Virus record (IMG/VR): IMGVR_UViG_3300019880_000005
Location: 1 to 38,675 of that record
Length of the DNA: 38,675 nucleotides
From: a virus
Reading direction: 5' to 3' (one strand)
A program made the position numbers and the translations under genes. This document shows positions 12,000-18,271 of the stretch, in pieces; position 1 is the first letter of the stretch, and every line of letters starts with the position of its first letter. The notes under the pieces were generated by a model. It was not told the origin of the DNA, made no database searches, and worked only from the letters and a program-made list of their open reading frames with translations.

Positions 12000-12724
12000 T
12001 GTTTTATTCCTATTGCTACGGATAAAGGAGTCTTTCCTATTATGGATGCAAAACCTTCTACACGTTGTTTAGCCAGTTTGTAAACTTCCTTGTAAGGAAT
12101 ATTCTTTCTCATACCCTCTTCTATCGCTCTGGCTACGGCATGATCAGCCATCTTAAGTGAATCTAAAGCGAAACCGGAAACGACATCTCGGATATTAGGG
12201 ATTTCAAGTTCAAGATAATCCAAGTGGAACAGAGTGTTATTTTCCATTTTAGAGATAATCATATAGTATTTCTCAGCATTTGATGAACCTTGCTCTTTGC
12301 AGTACTCAACGAATTTTTGGATGGTATCAGTACAGATTCGTCTTTCCACTTTCCCTGAGGCTCTCTTCTCCAACCATTCTGCGTTTTGCTTTTGGGTCAG
12401 CATTTTCATGAGAATAGCACGTTGTTTTATGAACTGTTCCGTTAGCTGCATCTTGAACTTTCGGCATCTATCGGTATTAGTGAGAAGAGTTCCCATATAC
12501 ATGGATTGATGTTCGTTTAGACAAATTTCTTCTGTGGGTCTTCCTCCTTTTGAAGTGGTAGGTTTTTGCAACGCCGTTGCAATAACCCCTATGCTTTCAA
12601 AGTCGGATTGGTATCTCTTAAGAAGTCTTAGTATTGCTCGGTGCTCTACTTCAAAACCTTTGCTCATGATTAGAGTAGTTGTAAATACGTCATTATTTTT
12701 TACGATCACTAAAGGAGAGTCCAT
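11996..12724 (-). CDS. Rha-family phage regulatory protein
   Basis: 242 residues. The N-terminal 100 residues follow the Rha (Phage_pRha) plan: VFTTTLIMSKGFEVEHRAILRLLKRY for the xVxSxxIAxxFxKxHxxVLR region, then GRPTEEICLNEHQSMYMGTLLTNTDRCRKFKMQLTEQFIKQR for the GRxxxxYxLxxxxFxLLxMxxxxxxAxxFKxxyIxxF region. The C-terminal part is helical and could be a dimerisation or DNA-binding unit. Rha proteins are early regulators in temperate phages such as phi80 and P22. An AT-rich upstream gap (12725-12806) probably holds its promoter. AGGG precedes the ATG. Confidence 0.8.
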   Translation of the reverse strand: MDSPLVIVKNNDVFTTTLIMSKGFEVEHRAILRLLKRYQSDFESIGVIATALQKPTTSKGGRPTEEICLNEHQSMYMGTLLTNTDRCRKFKMQLTEQFIKQRAILMKMLTQKQNAEWLEKRASGKVERRICTDTIQKFVEYCKEQGSSNAEKYYMIISKMENNTLFHLDYLELEIPNIRDVVSGFALDSLKMADHAVARAIEEGMRKNIPYKEVYKLAKQRVEGFASIIGKTPLSVAIGIKQ

Positions 12725-12806
12725 ATTGCCCTAGGTTTTTGTATTTCAAATTTAACCTAAGTTATATTTATTTTAAATAGCATTTGGAGTTTAAGTAAGA
12801 TTTCAC

Positions 12807-13076
12807 CTAAACCCCCTCCACTACGCGGCTTCGTCGACCACTTGCCCCATCCGACTTACTGAAGGAGGGAGGGGCCGTTTCCTCATCCAGATAATTACAC
12901 TCACAACTTATTGCCTGACCACCGCAATCTATGCATCTTTCCATGTCGCATCCACCGTCATGAGGCTGTCCTCTTACGGCACCACAATCATGGCATTGTC
13001 CATCATCTCCAAATTCCCATTCGTCTATGATCTTCGGATCTTTCCAGTTTATGGATGGGTCGTTCCAATTTCTCAT
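12807..13076 (-). CDS. Zinc-ribbon protein with two cysteine clusters
   Basis: 89 residues. CHDC near residue 28, then CDMERCIDCGGQAISCEC (about 43-60) give at least two CxxC knuckles that could bind one or two zinc ions; the ends are disordered, and the C-terminus is basic (SGRRSRVVEGV). The start overlaps the stop of the 38-residue gene upstream (ATGA). It is the last of the leftward microprotein operon. The role is probably nucleic-acid or protein binding. Confidence 0.6.
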   Translation of the reverse strand: MRNWNDPSINWKDPKIIDEWEFGDDGQCHDCGAVRGQPHDGGCDMERCIDCGGQAISCECNYLDEETAPPSFSKSDGASGRRSRVVEGV

Positions 13077-13189
13077 TTCCTACACCCATCGCATAACTGC
13101 AACTCTTCAATGATCTCCTCAATCAGCACCGCCGTTACCGGAGTACTGTGCCACTTTAGGCAATCGATGCATTGACGAGGGTCAGTCAT
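13073..13189 (-). CDS. 38-residue zinc-knuckle microprotein
   Basis: MTDPRQCIDCLKWHSTPVTA followed by a short helix (VLIEEIIEELQ) and LCDGCRK: two CxxC pairs (C7/C10 and C33/C36) about 23 residues apart, a minimal zinc-bound hairpin. The gene overlaps its upstream neighbour by 8 nt and its downstream neighbour by ATGA, which supports translation. It is shorter than usual gene-calling limits. Confidence 0.55.
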   Translation of the reverse strand: MTDPRQCIDCLKWHSTPVTAVLIEEIIEELQLCDGCRK

Positions 13190-13481
13190 TTTGACATCCA
13201 TTTGTGTCACATTCTTTCTGACGCAGTTTTGTGTCAGTAGGTGGTTTAGGCAGTGGGATCCAATATTTAGGCCATCCTTTACTTAGTAATTCCCAATTTG
13301 GATTACCTTCATCAACCCAACTTCTTCTTTTCCCATAGGTTATCCAATGACTTACTGTGTATTCCCCATTTTTTAAAATTAAAAGAACACTTTCACTTCT
13401 ATGAAAGTATCTAATTTCTTTTGGATTTTTTATAGGAGGATATGAAGATAATGTGTTAGTAATTTTTATCCACTCACTCAT
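13182..13481 (-). CDS. DUF551-like protein
   Basis: 99 residues. It has the layout of the DUF551 family: WIKITNTLSSYPP at the start, a central VLLILKNGEYTVSHWITYGKRRSWV, and the closing WIPLPKPP (compare WMPLPEPP). These small soluble proteins are frequent in phage accessory regions with no assigned function. The C-terminal 18 residues (TDTKLRQKECDTNGCQND) extend beyond the usual end. It is coupled to the upstream 36-residue membrane protein by ATGA and overlaps the next gene by 8 nt. Confidence 0.6.
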   Translation of the reverse strand: MSEWIKITNTLSSYPPIKNPKEIRYFHRSESVLLILKNGEYTVSHWITYGKRRSWVDEGNPNWELLSKGWPKYWIPLPKPPTDTKLRQKECDTNGCQND

Positions 13482-13588
13482 TTCTCATCCTTATTCTTAA
13501 AAAATCCTCTTTTCCACATCAACAAAACGACCAAGTGCAGAGTAAAAACCGATCCCATAAGAGCTCCTGTCAGAATATCCCAATTCAT
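13478..13588 (-). CDS. 36-residue membrane microprotein
   Basis: MNWDILTGALMGSVFTLHLV with VLLMWKRGFFKNKDEK: one membrane helix (about residues 5-25) and a basic C-terminal tail, suggesting N-out, C-in. The start and stop both overlap neighbours by ATGA. It is one of several single-helix proteins in this operon; a holin, antiholin or superinfection-exclusion role is conceivable for any of them. Confidence 0.55.
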   Translation of the reverse strand: MNWDILTGALMGSVFTLHLVVLLMWKRGFFKNKDEK

Positions 13589-13812
13589 TTCTCATCCTCC
13601 AGCCCATGGCTATGCACCCTTACATGCACCACATCATACTCAACCGTGTAGTCTGTCTGCTGACTCCCTCTGCGGTACTTATCGGCCACTTCTTGCGTTT
13701 TCTTGGCCGTATCATGGTGCTTGTTGACATTCTTCTTCTTCGAGCAGCATAACCAGTTGTTACACGAGTTGCTGACTTCTGTCTTTGGGGCTATGGATAG
13801 GGGGGCGGTCAT
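13585..13812 (-). CDS. Unknown basic protein with cysteine motif
   Basis: 75 residues. CNNWLCCSKKKNVNKHHDTA (about 17-36) carries clustered Cys and His that may bind metal; the C-terminal half (YRRGSQQTDYTVEYDVVHVRVHSHGLEDEK) looks beta-rich. It is coupled to both neighbours by ATGA overlaps. No family recognised. Confidence 0.5.
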   Translation of the reverse strand: MTAPLSIAPKTEVSNSCNNWLCCSKKKNVNKHHDTAKKTQEVADKYRRGSQQTDYTVEYDVVHVRVHSHGLEDEK

Positions 13813-13907
13813 TGATTTTCCTTTATGTTTCCTTGGTAATACTCATAGTATGTATCTGCATTCCAACAAATGTACTTGATCGATCCGTCAGCCAATGTGA
13901 TTGTCAT
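13809..13907 (-). CDS. 32-residue peptide with copied start region
   Basis: MTITLADGSIKYICWNADTY plus YEYYQGNIKENQ. Its ribosome site and first codons lie in a 32-bp stretch identical to that of the next gene upstream (14063-14094). A GTG at 13919 in frame is an alternative start. The stop overlaps the next start by ATGA. It may be a real microprotein or a duplicated leader with a new tail. Confidence 0.45.
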   Translation of the reverse strand: MTITLADGSIKYICWNADTYYEYYQGNIKENQ

Positions 13908-13927
13908 CTTTCCTTTCACGGTTTCTC
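13896..13927. repeat. 32-bp direct repeat, copy 1
   Basis: Identical to 14063-14094. On the minus strand each copy spans the ribosome site and first codons (VKGKMTIT) of a small gene, so the second gene uses a copied translation-initiation region. Confidence 0.9.
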
Positions 13928-14074
13928 ATCAGTAAGTACGTGTATAGTTCCACAATTATTACACCCAATTGTGCTACCTTCAGGAAGAAACATCATAATT
14001 GACTTCCATCCTTTATTACACTTAACCAAAACCTGGCCGCATTTCGTGCATTTTAACTCAATTGTGATTGTCAT
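13916..14074 (-). CDS. 52-residue zinc-ribbon protein
   Basis: MTITIELKCTKCGQVLVKCN then KGWKSIMMFLPEGSTIGCNNCGTIHVLTDEKP: a classic zinc ribbon with C9/C12 and C38/C41. An in-frame GTG at 14086 with AAGGAG five bases upstream could be the true start and would add four residues. It lies in the leftward microprotein operon, between a 37-residue membrane protein and the 32-residue peptide. Confidence 0.6.
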   Translation of the reverse strand: MTITIELKCTKCGQVLVKCNKGWKSIMMFLPEGSTIGCNNCGTIHVLTDEKP

Positions 14075-14094
14075 CTTTCCTTTCACGGTTTCTC
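14063..14094. repeat. 32-bp direct repeat, copy 2
   Basis: Second copy of the repeat at 13896-13927. It contains the translation start of the zinc-ribbon gene that ends at 13916. Confidence 0.9.
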
Positions 14095-14097
14095 CTT

Positions 14098-14211
14098 CTA
14101 ATCCCTAACCATCTTAATAATGCAAAACGCAAAAACCAAAACCAAAACTAAAAATGATAGTCCCAAAACAATACCGATAACCAATCCGGATCCCGAGTCT
14201 AGAGATAACAT
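14098..14211 (-). CDS. 37-residue membrane microprotein
   Basis: MLSLDSGSGLVIGIVLGLSF plus LVLVLVFAFCIIKMVRD: a long hydrophobic helix (about residues 10-31) with a short acidic outside end and a basic inside end, the form of a bitopic holin-like or regulatory peptide. AGGAG stands before the ATG, which overlaps the 3' end of the upstream gene by 13 nt. Confidence 0.55.
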   Translation of the reverse strand: MLSLDSGSGLVIGIVLGLSFLVLVLVFAFCIIKMVRD

Positions 14212-14570
14212 GTGTCTCCTTTAATTTTCCTGATAAGTCTTTTAAACCAGTGCATTTTCACCTCGGGTAATGGTTCTGGGTTTATAGGATTAAAAATAAT
14301 CCCTGTTCCCGTGAAATTTATGGCATGCCATCCATCTTTATCTAATATTAAAGTGACAGAACTACTGGAGATAAGTTCAAAACTGTTATGAACTTCATAA
14401 GTGTATTCTCCTTGTTTAACAAATACAGAAGTTTTCTTAGGAATATTGATTAGTGCATACTTATTTTCGATTTCTAATATACAAACCTCACCTCCTGCCT
14501 GAGCATCTAATGGTAGTGTGAATTCAGTTACTTCTTTCCACTCATCTTTGTATTTCACTAAGCATCTCAT
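14199..14570 (-). CDS. Unknown beta-rich protein
   Basis: 123 residues. Residues 1-95 look all-beta (EVCILEIENKYALINIPKK, VFVKQGEYTYEVHNSFELIS, SVTLILDKDGWHAINFTG), and the C-terminus is basic and amphipathic (MHWFKRLIRKIKGD), which could contact membrane or nucleic acid. Coupled to the upstream membrane protein by ATGA. No family recognised. Confidence 0.6.
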   Translation of the reverse strand: MRCLVKYKDEWKEVTEFTLPLDAQAGGEVCILEIENKYALINIPKKTSVFVKQGEYTYEVHNSFELISSSSVTLILDKDGWHAINFTGTGIIFNPINPEPLPEVKMHWFKRLIRKIKGDTCYL

Positions 14571-14767
14571 GAATAATTTCCTTTTCTTTCAATCCACAAT
14601 CTAATCCATGCCCCCAACAGCACAATACAAAACACAGAGCACGTAGTCACCTTATACGCCAGTTGTATCACCTTCCAGTCCGATAGGCGAGCGTGGGGTT
14701 GGTCCAAGGATACCCAAAGTGATTGGACTTGGTTGGCGCAATCCCTCACATATCTACTTACCGTCAT
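14567..14767 (-). CDS. Single-helix membrane protein
   Basis: 66 residues with a soluble N-terminal half (RYVRDCANQVQSLWVSLDQPHARLSDW) and one membrane helix (VTTCSVFCIVLLGAWIRLWI, about 39-58), ending in ERKGNYS. It overlaps its upstream neighbour by 14 nt and the downstream start by ATGA. It could anchor a phage complex or act in lysis; there is no direct evidence for either. Confidence 0.55.
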   Translation of the reverse strand: MTVSRYVRDCANQVQSLWVSLDQPHARLSDWKVIQLAYKVTTCSVFCIVLLGAWIRLWIERKGNYS

Positions 14768-15014
14768 TTTTCACTTCTCCTATTTTGTTCTTCTTCCAGT
14801 TCCAGTAACCATGCGCATGCAGACCCACAGAGACGAAACAAAAAAACGACTGAACGAATAGATTGAGATAAAGGTCTCTGCATCCCCAATATAAAGCACA
14901 CACACTCCAAACCAGAAAACAAACCTTTCTGCCTTTGTTGTTCTGCCACCTACCCCATTTGCCCATCATTGAGAAAATGAGATCGATTCCTTCACCTATC
15001 CAGTTAATTTGCAT
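14754..15014 (-). CDS. Two-helix membrane protein (holin-like size)
   Basis: 86 residues. Two hydrophobic segments, VCFLVWSVCALYWGC (about 31-45) and LNLFVQSFFCFVSVGLHAHGYW (about 50-71), with charged ends (KGRK before, WKKNKIGEVKNDGK after). Size, two helices and charged C-terminus fit a class II holin, but the gene lies outside the late operon. Another frame on the same strand covers part of it and is probably a shadow. Confidence 0.5.
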   Translation of the reverse strand: MQINWIGEGIDLIFSMMGKWGRWQNNKGRKVCFLVWSVCALYWGCRDLYLNLFVQSFFCFVSVGLHAHGYWNWKKNKIGEVKNDGK

Positions 15015-15021
15015 TTCTGTT

Positions 15022-15192
15022 TTACTTCCATTTTATATAGTTCTCCACCGAGTAACTCGATTCGGGGTATCTGACGTCCGCATTGATCTCCCCATCCTTG
15101 TACAGAGTAAGGATAACCGCATCCACTCCAGTCGTTCGCAGAGCATCTTTCATCCGTCGGTAAAAACTAAGGGCTTTCAGATGTTCGTTCAT
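15022..15192 (-). CDS. Unknown 56-residue protein
   Basis: MNEHLKALSFYRRMKDALRT followed by TGVDAVILTLYKDGEINADVRYPESSYSVENYIKWK. It reads as an alpha/beta unit with no cysteines. The start overlaps the upstream stop by ATGA. It is too short for default gene calling but has normal codon structure. No family recognised. Confidence 0.55.
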   Translation of the reverse strand: MNEHLKALSFYRRMKDALRTTGVDAVILTLYKDGEINADVRYPESSYSVENYIKWK

Positions 15193-15410
15193 TGCTCTTC
15201 CTCGTGTGCGGTTTTCATTATTTCCATGATATGGCTATACAATTCGGGAACCCCTTGGTCTTTCGCAGACTGAATAAATCCCATGATCAAATACACCATT
15301 GGCATGATCGATTCATGGGGCTCTACACCGTTAAGTTCCATGCTTTCAACGATCAGGCTCATGATCTTGTCGATACGTTGTGCGTCCGTTGATGTTACTT
15401 TTTTGATCAT
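15189..15410 (-). CDS. Unknown helical protein
   Basis: 73 residues, all-helical and Met-rich (DAQRIDKIMSLIVESMELNG, IMPMVYLIMGFIQSAKDQG, LYSHIMEIMKTAHEEEQ). A moderately hydrophobic middle stretch could be a buried helix of a small bundle. Coupled by ATGA on both sides in the leftward microprotein operon. No family recognised. Confidence 0.55.
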   Translation of the reverse strand: MIKKVTSTDAQRIDKIMSLIVESMELNGVEPHESIMPMVYLIMGFIQSAKDQGVPELYSHIMEIMKTAHEEEQ

Positions 15411-15607
15411 CTCAAACCCTTTACCAACATGTAAGCTTTACTTATGCGTTGGATTTCTTTCTCTTGGAATCTCTCAATCAATTCTTGGCATTCCACATCC
15501 TCAGGGATATGACACTCGGTAACCTCATCATCATCCTTAGGATAGTGGTATGGAGGCTCGTATGGGTTAAGATTGTCGTAATAGGATTGCCAGGTCATAT
15601 CACCCAT
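15407..15607 (-). CDS. Unknown acidic protein
   Basis: 66 residues. The N-terminal half is rich in Tyr, Pro and Asp (SYYDNLNPYEPPYHYPKDDDEVTE) and probably disordered; the C-terminal half is a helix (CQELIERFQEKEIQRISKAYMLVKG). An ATG at 15598 is an alternative start, and neither has a strong ribosome site. Its stop overlaps the next start by ATGA and its start overlaps the upstream stop, so it is likely translated by coupling. Confidence 0.5.
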   Translation of the reverse strand: MGDMTWQSYYDNLNPYEPPYHYPKDDDEVTECHIPEDVECQELIERFQEKEIQRISKAYMLVKGLR

Positions 15608-15749
15608 CCATTAAGAAAAGTACAAACATCAGGAATATGCAAGATGCCACTAACAAGATAAAGCCAATAGCTGATAACCACTGCGAATCAGACTTCTCTC
15701 TGATAATTCTTCTCAATCTGCTTTCAGTTCCTTTATTACTTGCGGTCAT
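15600..15749 (-). CDS. 49-residue membrane microprotein
   Basis: MTASNKGTESRLRRIIREKS then DSQWLSAIGFILLVASCIFLMFVLFLMDG: a basic, cytosolic N-terminus and one long membrane helix (about 25-46) reaching the C-terminus. Its ATG overlaps the end of the lipoprotein gene by 14 nt and an AGAGGAAAG site precedes it. Next to a lipoprotein, this topology (N-in, one helix) recalls an inner-membrane spanin, but no periplasmic domain follows the helix, so that is unlikely. Confidence 0.55.
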   Translation of the reverse strand: MTASNKGTESRLRRIIREKSDSQWLSAIGFILLVASCIFLMFVLFLMDG

Positions 15750-15933
15750 AACTTTCCTCTTTCAGTTCTTTTTTGATCCGGTAAACCAAACTTGTTTCGT
15801 AAGTAATCGACAGTTTATCGCTTTCTCCTGATTTAAAGGAGTAGCCAGATACGCCACTAGCGCCAGAAACAATCGAACCAGCTGCACAGCTAGTCATTAA
15901 CAAAATAACTGGTAAAATTTTAAAGATTCTCAT
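15736..15933 (-). CDS. Small predicted lipoprotein
   Basis: 65 residues from ATG 15933 (GAAGAGAG upstream); an earlier in-frame start at 15975 would hide the signal peptide. MRIFKILPVILLMTSC is a clear lipoprotein signal, with lipobox LMTSC and Cys16. The mature part (AAGSIVSGASGVSGYSFKSGESDKLSITYET...) ends in a helix, VYRIKKELKEESYDRK. It is the first gene of the leftward operon, divergent from the late genes. Candidate roles are an outer-membrane spanin or a superinfection lipoprotein. Confidence 0.65.
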   Translation of the reverse strand: MRIFKILPVILLMTSCAAGSIVSGASGVSGYSFKSGESDKLSITYETSLVYRIKKELKEESYDRK

Positions 15934-15983
15934 GTACACTCTCTTCGTAGGTTTAGCATGTACATGACTATACAAAATATGAT
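15931..15983. promoter_or_regulatory. CATGTACATG palindromes and late -10 box
   Basis: CATGTACA (15931-15938, overlapping the lipoprotein start codon) and TGTACATG (15959-15966) are inverted copies; the second lies in a perfect 10-bp palindrome CATGTACATG (15957-15966). TATGAT at 15978-15983 is a good rightward -10 box, but the -35 position is filled by the palindrome and not by TTGACA, as expected for an activated promoter. The region separates the leftward operon from the rightward late operon. Confidence 0.5.
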
Positions 15984-15992
15984 GTTTTTAGG

Positions 15993-16007
15993 TCAACAAA
16001 ATGTTGT
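15993..16007. promoter_or_regulatory. Second TCAAC-N5-GTTG operator-like site
   Basis: TCAAC (15993-15997), AAAAT, GTTGT (16003-16007), then eight bases later AGGAGAAAA. The site, its distance to AGGAG (22 bp from the first base) and the flanking T run match the leader of the Cro-like gene at 7525, with 23 of 31 positions identical from TCAAC through AGGAGAAAA. It lies 10 bases past the likely -10 box. Confidence 0.55.
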
Positions 16008-16030
16008 TTCCTATAGGAGAAAACTGTCTT

Positions 16031-16183
16031 ATGAATTGTAAAAGAGAAGCCCTAGAACTGATGGTAATATGCCTGGGATTGCTACTCAGTTCCGCTTGTC
16101 TAGCCACTGGCAATTCCCAACAAGCCATCATCACTTGCCTTTGGACTAATCTGATGTGTATGGCGATCCGTATTTGCAAATAA
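16031..16183 (+). CDS. 50-residue membrane or lipoprotein-like peptide
   Basis: MNCKREALELMVICLGLLLS then SACLATGNSQQAIITCLWTNLMCMAIRICK. A hydrophobic segment ends in SSAC, a possible but non-ideal lipobox; a second hydrophobic stretch (AIITCLWTNLMCMAIRI) allows a two-helix membrane protein instead. It is the first rightward gene after the operator-like site; the AGGAG site is 11 bases from the ATG, longer than ideal. A holin or early membrane regulator is possible. Confidence 0.5.
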   Translation: MNCKREALELMVICLGLLLSSACLATGNSQQAIITCLWTNLMCMAIRICK

Positions 16184-16211
16184 ATAATAGTCTGATAACT
16201 TATAGACAAAT

Positions 16212-16427
16212 ATGACAAAACAAGACTTCACCGAATTTAAAGTAGTCATTTCAGATGATGAACAAAAACTTACTCGTAAGTTTCCAATCTATCACAATGG
16301 GATATGTATATCTCACGATGACCCAACTCTGAGAGAGATGGTCAATCAATCTAAGGCAGACTTCAAGGGCACTCCTGAAGAAATTGTTGTACACGTCAAA
16401 TATGTATGGGATAGAGATGGCATTTGA
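16212..16427 (+). CDS. Unknown small protein before terS
   Basis: 71 residues (MTKQDFTEFKVVISDDEQKL...EEIVVHVKYVWDRDGI), soluble and alpha/beta in character. Its 3' end overlaps the terS-like start by 8 nt, so the two are probably co-translated. The ribosome site before it is weak. No family recognised; the place directly before the terminase genes suggests a packaging or late-control role. Confidence 0.55.
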   Translation: MTKQDFTEFKVVISDDEQKLTRKFPIYHNGICISHDDPTLREMVNQSKADFKGTPEEIVVHVKYVWDRDGI

Positions 16428-16962
16428 AAAAGGGAATAAACTTGCTGTAGGTCACGGCAGACCTCCTAATCCCGGATTTTCAGATGAAGAAGTCATCGCG
16501 CTAGGAGAAGAACTAATGAGATGGTGCGAAGAACAAGATAATAATGAAAAAAGTGACGTAGTTCACCTATCTGAGTGGTATTCTGAAATTAAGAAAATTG
16601 CTCCTTCTCAGTTTGAATCATTGAGGGGTAGGCCTTGTTTTGTTGATTATTATGAAAGAGCAATTAAATGGATGGGCAAAAGAATACTAAAGAATACTAA
16701 AATGCCATCTGCCTATGGTAGTCGATTCCTTGGTATTTACTTCAGAGAAGTAAAAGAACATGAGATGGATACCGTAGAGCACAAGATCGACTACGAAATC
16801 AAGAAAAAGAAAGAAGCCGATTCTGCTATTGGTTATCCGAATGATGCTACTAATGATGTAAAAATCGCTTGGCTGAAATCACAGGTAGAGATTGAAGATC
16901 TCAAGGCCCAGAATGATAGATTAAAAGAGAAGCTTAGTGCACTTCAGTCCAAAGCAGATTAA
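16420..16962 (+). CDS. terS: Terminase small subunit
   Basis: 180 residues from ATG 16420. Small subunits bind the packaging start site and load the large subunit. GRPPNPGFSDEEVIALGEELMRW (about 13-35) begins a helical DNA-binding region, SLRGRPCFVDYYERAIKWMGKRIL lies in the middle, and AYGSRFLGIYFREVKEHEM...HKIDYE is a motif typical of terS proteins from short-tailed phages. The C-terminus (VEIEDLKAQNDRLKEKLSALQSK) is a coiled coil for oligomerisation or TerL contact. It overlaps terL by 26 nt. Identification rests on position and layout. Confidence 0.75.
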   Translation, partial: AFEKGNKLAVGHGRPPNPGFSDEEVIALGEELMRWCEEQDNNEKSDVVHLSEWYSEIKKIAPSQFESLRGRPCFVDYYERAIKWMGKRILKNTKMPSAYGSRFLGIYFREVKEHEMDTVEHKIDYEIKKKKEADSAIGYPNDATNDVKIAWLKSQVEIEDLKAQNDRLKEKLSALQSKAD

Positions 16963-18217
16963 GTCATTCAACGAAGCCACTAAGCGCTTCAACATTTGGG
17001 TGGGTGCTGTACGGTCTGGTAAGACTTATTCAAGCGTTTACAAGCTATTAGACCTACTCAAGAATGGCCCTAAGGGTGATGTAATGATCATTGGGGTTAA
17101 TCGATCTACAGTACAACGTAACGTTCTGAAAGAACTGTATGGGTTTATAGGCGCTCCAATGCCCACATCAAAGACCATGGAAGCTAAACTGTACGGTAGA
17201 AACGTATACTTTGTAGGGGCTCATGATGAGTCAGCAGTCCGAGCTATCCAGGGATCAACTCTATCATTAGCATATGTCGATGAGATTACCTGTATCCCTG
17301 AGCCATTCTGGAGGATGCTAGGATCTCGTCTGTCAGTACATGGGGCTCAATTACTGGGTACATGTAACCCAGAAGGGCCTTCACACTGGCTCAAGAAGAA
17401 TGTCATAGATAGAACTGGTGATCTTGATGTTGCCTATTGGCACTTCACACTCGATGATAACCCATACCTAGATGATGCGTATAAAGAGAACCTAAAGAAG
17501 GAATACCAAGGAAGCCATTGGTATAAGCGTTACATCCTTGGTGAATGGGCATCCAGTACAGGCGCAATCTTTGATGGGTTCGATGATGATAATATGTTCT
17601 CAGATCAGATGGAGACGCCATCATATTACATTGCAGCGATTGACTACGGAACAATCAATGCTACTTGCTGTCTGATTGCTGCTATATCTCCTAACAAATG
17701 GCCTCAGATACGTATTGAGGAAGAGTATTACTATGACAGTCAGAAGACCGGAAGAACCAAATCAGATGCTGAGCTTGCTCAGGATATAAAGCGGTTCATT
17801 TCATGGCGGTCTATCAGATCCCTGTACATTGACCCAGCGTCTGCCAGTCTTAAGATTGAACTTAGGAATATGGATCTTCCAGTTGTAGATGCGAAGAATG
17901 ATGTCATACCAGGCATCCAGATAGTGAATAAGTTCGTGTATGGGAAGAACTTGGTGGTACATCGTAGCTGTAAGAACTTGATCGATCAGATGCAGTCATA
18001 CCAGTGGGATCCCAAGTCATTGGATAGAGGCGAGGATCGCCCGTTGAAGATAAACGATCACGCCATTGACGCGTGTAGGTATCTTTGCGCTTCAGCATTT
18101 CCACAAGGACAATTCAATCATCCCGATGAGCAACTAACTATCGAGCAGATCCGTAGGAATGTATATGGCGGACATGAGGATTTACTAGGTATTGGACAAG
18201 GCAGTGGGTACTACTGA
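16937..18217 (+). CDS. terL: Terminase large subunit
   Basis: 426 residues, GTG start within the end of terS. ATPase domain: Walker A GAVRSGKT (residues 23-30), Walker B LAYVDE (111-116, catalytic E116) and coupling motif GTCNPEG (141-147). Nuclease domain of RNase H type: first acidic residue in AIDYGT (D236), a second in LYIDPAS, and a last Asp in NDHAIDACRY near the C-terminus. The enzyme cuts concatemers and pumps DNA into the prohead through the portal. Its compact length and motifs resemble headful-packaging terminases of P22- and N4-gp56-type podoviruses; headful packaging would agree with a circularly permuted assembly. Confidence 0.95.
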   Translation: MHFSPKQIKSFNEATKRFNIWVGAVRSGKTYSSVYKLLDLLKNGPKGDVMIIGVNRSTVQRNVLKELYGFIGAPMPTSKTMEAKLYGRNVYFVGAHDESAVRAIQGSTLSLAYVDEITCIPEPFWRMLGSRLSVHGAQLLGTCNPEGPSHWLKKNVIDRTGDLDVAYWHFTLDDNPYLDDAYKENLKKEYQGSHWYKRYILGEWASSTGAIFDGFDDDNMFSDQMETPSYYIAAIDYGTINATCCLIAAISPNKWPQIRIEEEYYYDSQKTGRTKSDAELAQDIKRFISWRSIRSLYIDPASASLKIELRNMDLPVVDAKNDVIPGIQIVNKFVYGKNLVVHRSCKNLIDQMQSYQWDPKSLDRGEDRPLKINDHAIDACRYLCASAFPQGQFNHPDEQLTIEQIRRNVYGGHEDLLGIGQGSGYY

Positions 18218-18221
18218 TTCA

Positions 18222-18252
18222 ATTGGGAGCTATCGATAAGTTATGCTATACT
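18222..18252 (+). promoter_or_regulatory. Promoter for the inserted HNH gene
   Basis: TTGGGA at about 18222, an 18-base spacer, and TATACT at about 18246 form a sigma70-type promoter in the 54-bp gap after terL, just before the HNH gene. A private promoter is typical of inserted homing endonuclease genes. Confidence 0.45.
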
Positions 18253-18271
18253 GGTCTATAAAAGAGGATGT

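Noticed and set aside
14764-14949. Second leftward frame (61 residues) inside the two-helix membrane protein gene
   Set aside because: It is nested in the better-supported 86-residue frame that has proper coupling to both neighbours.
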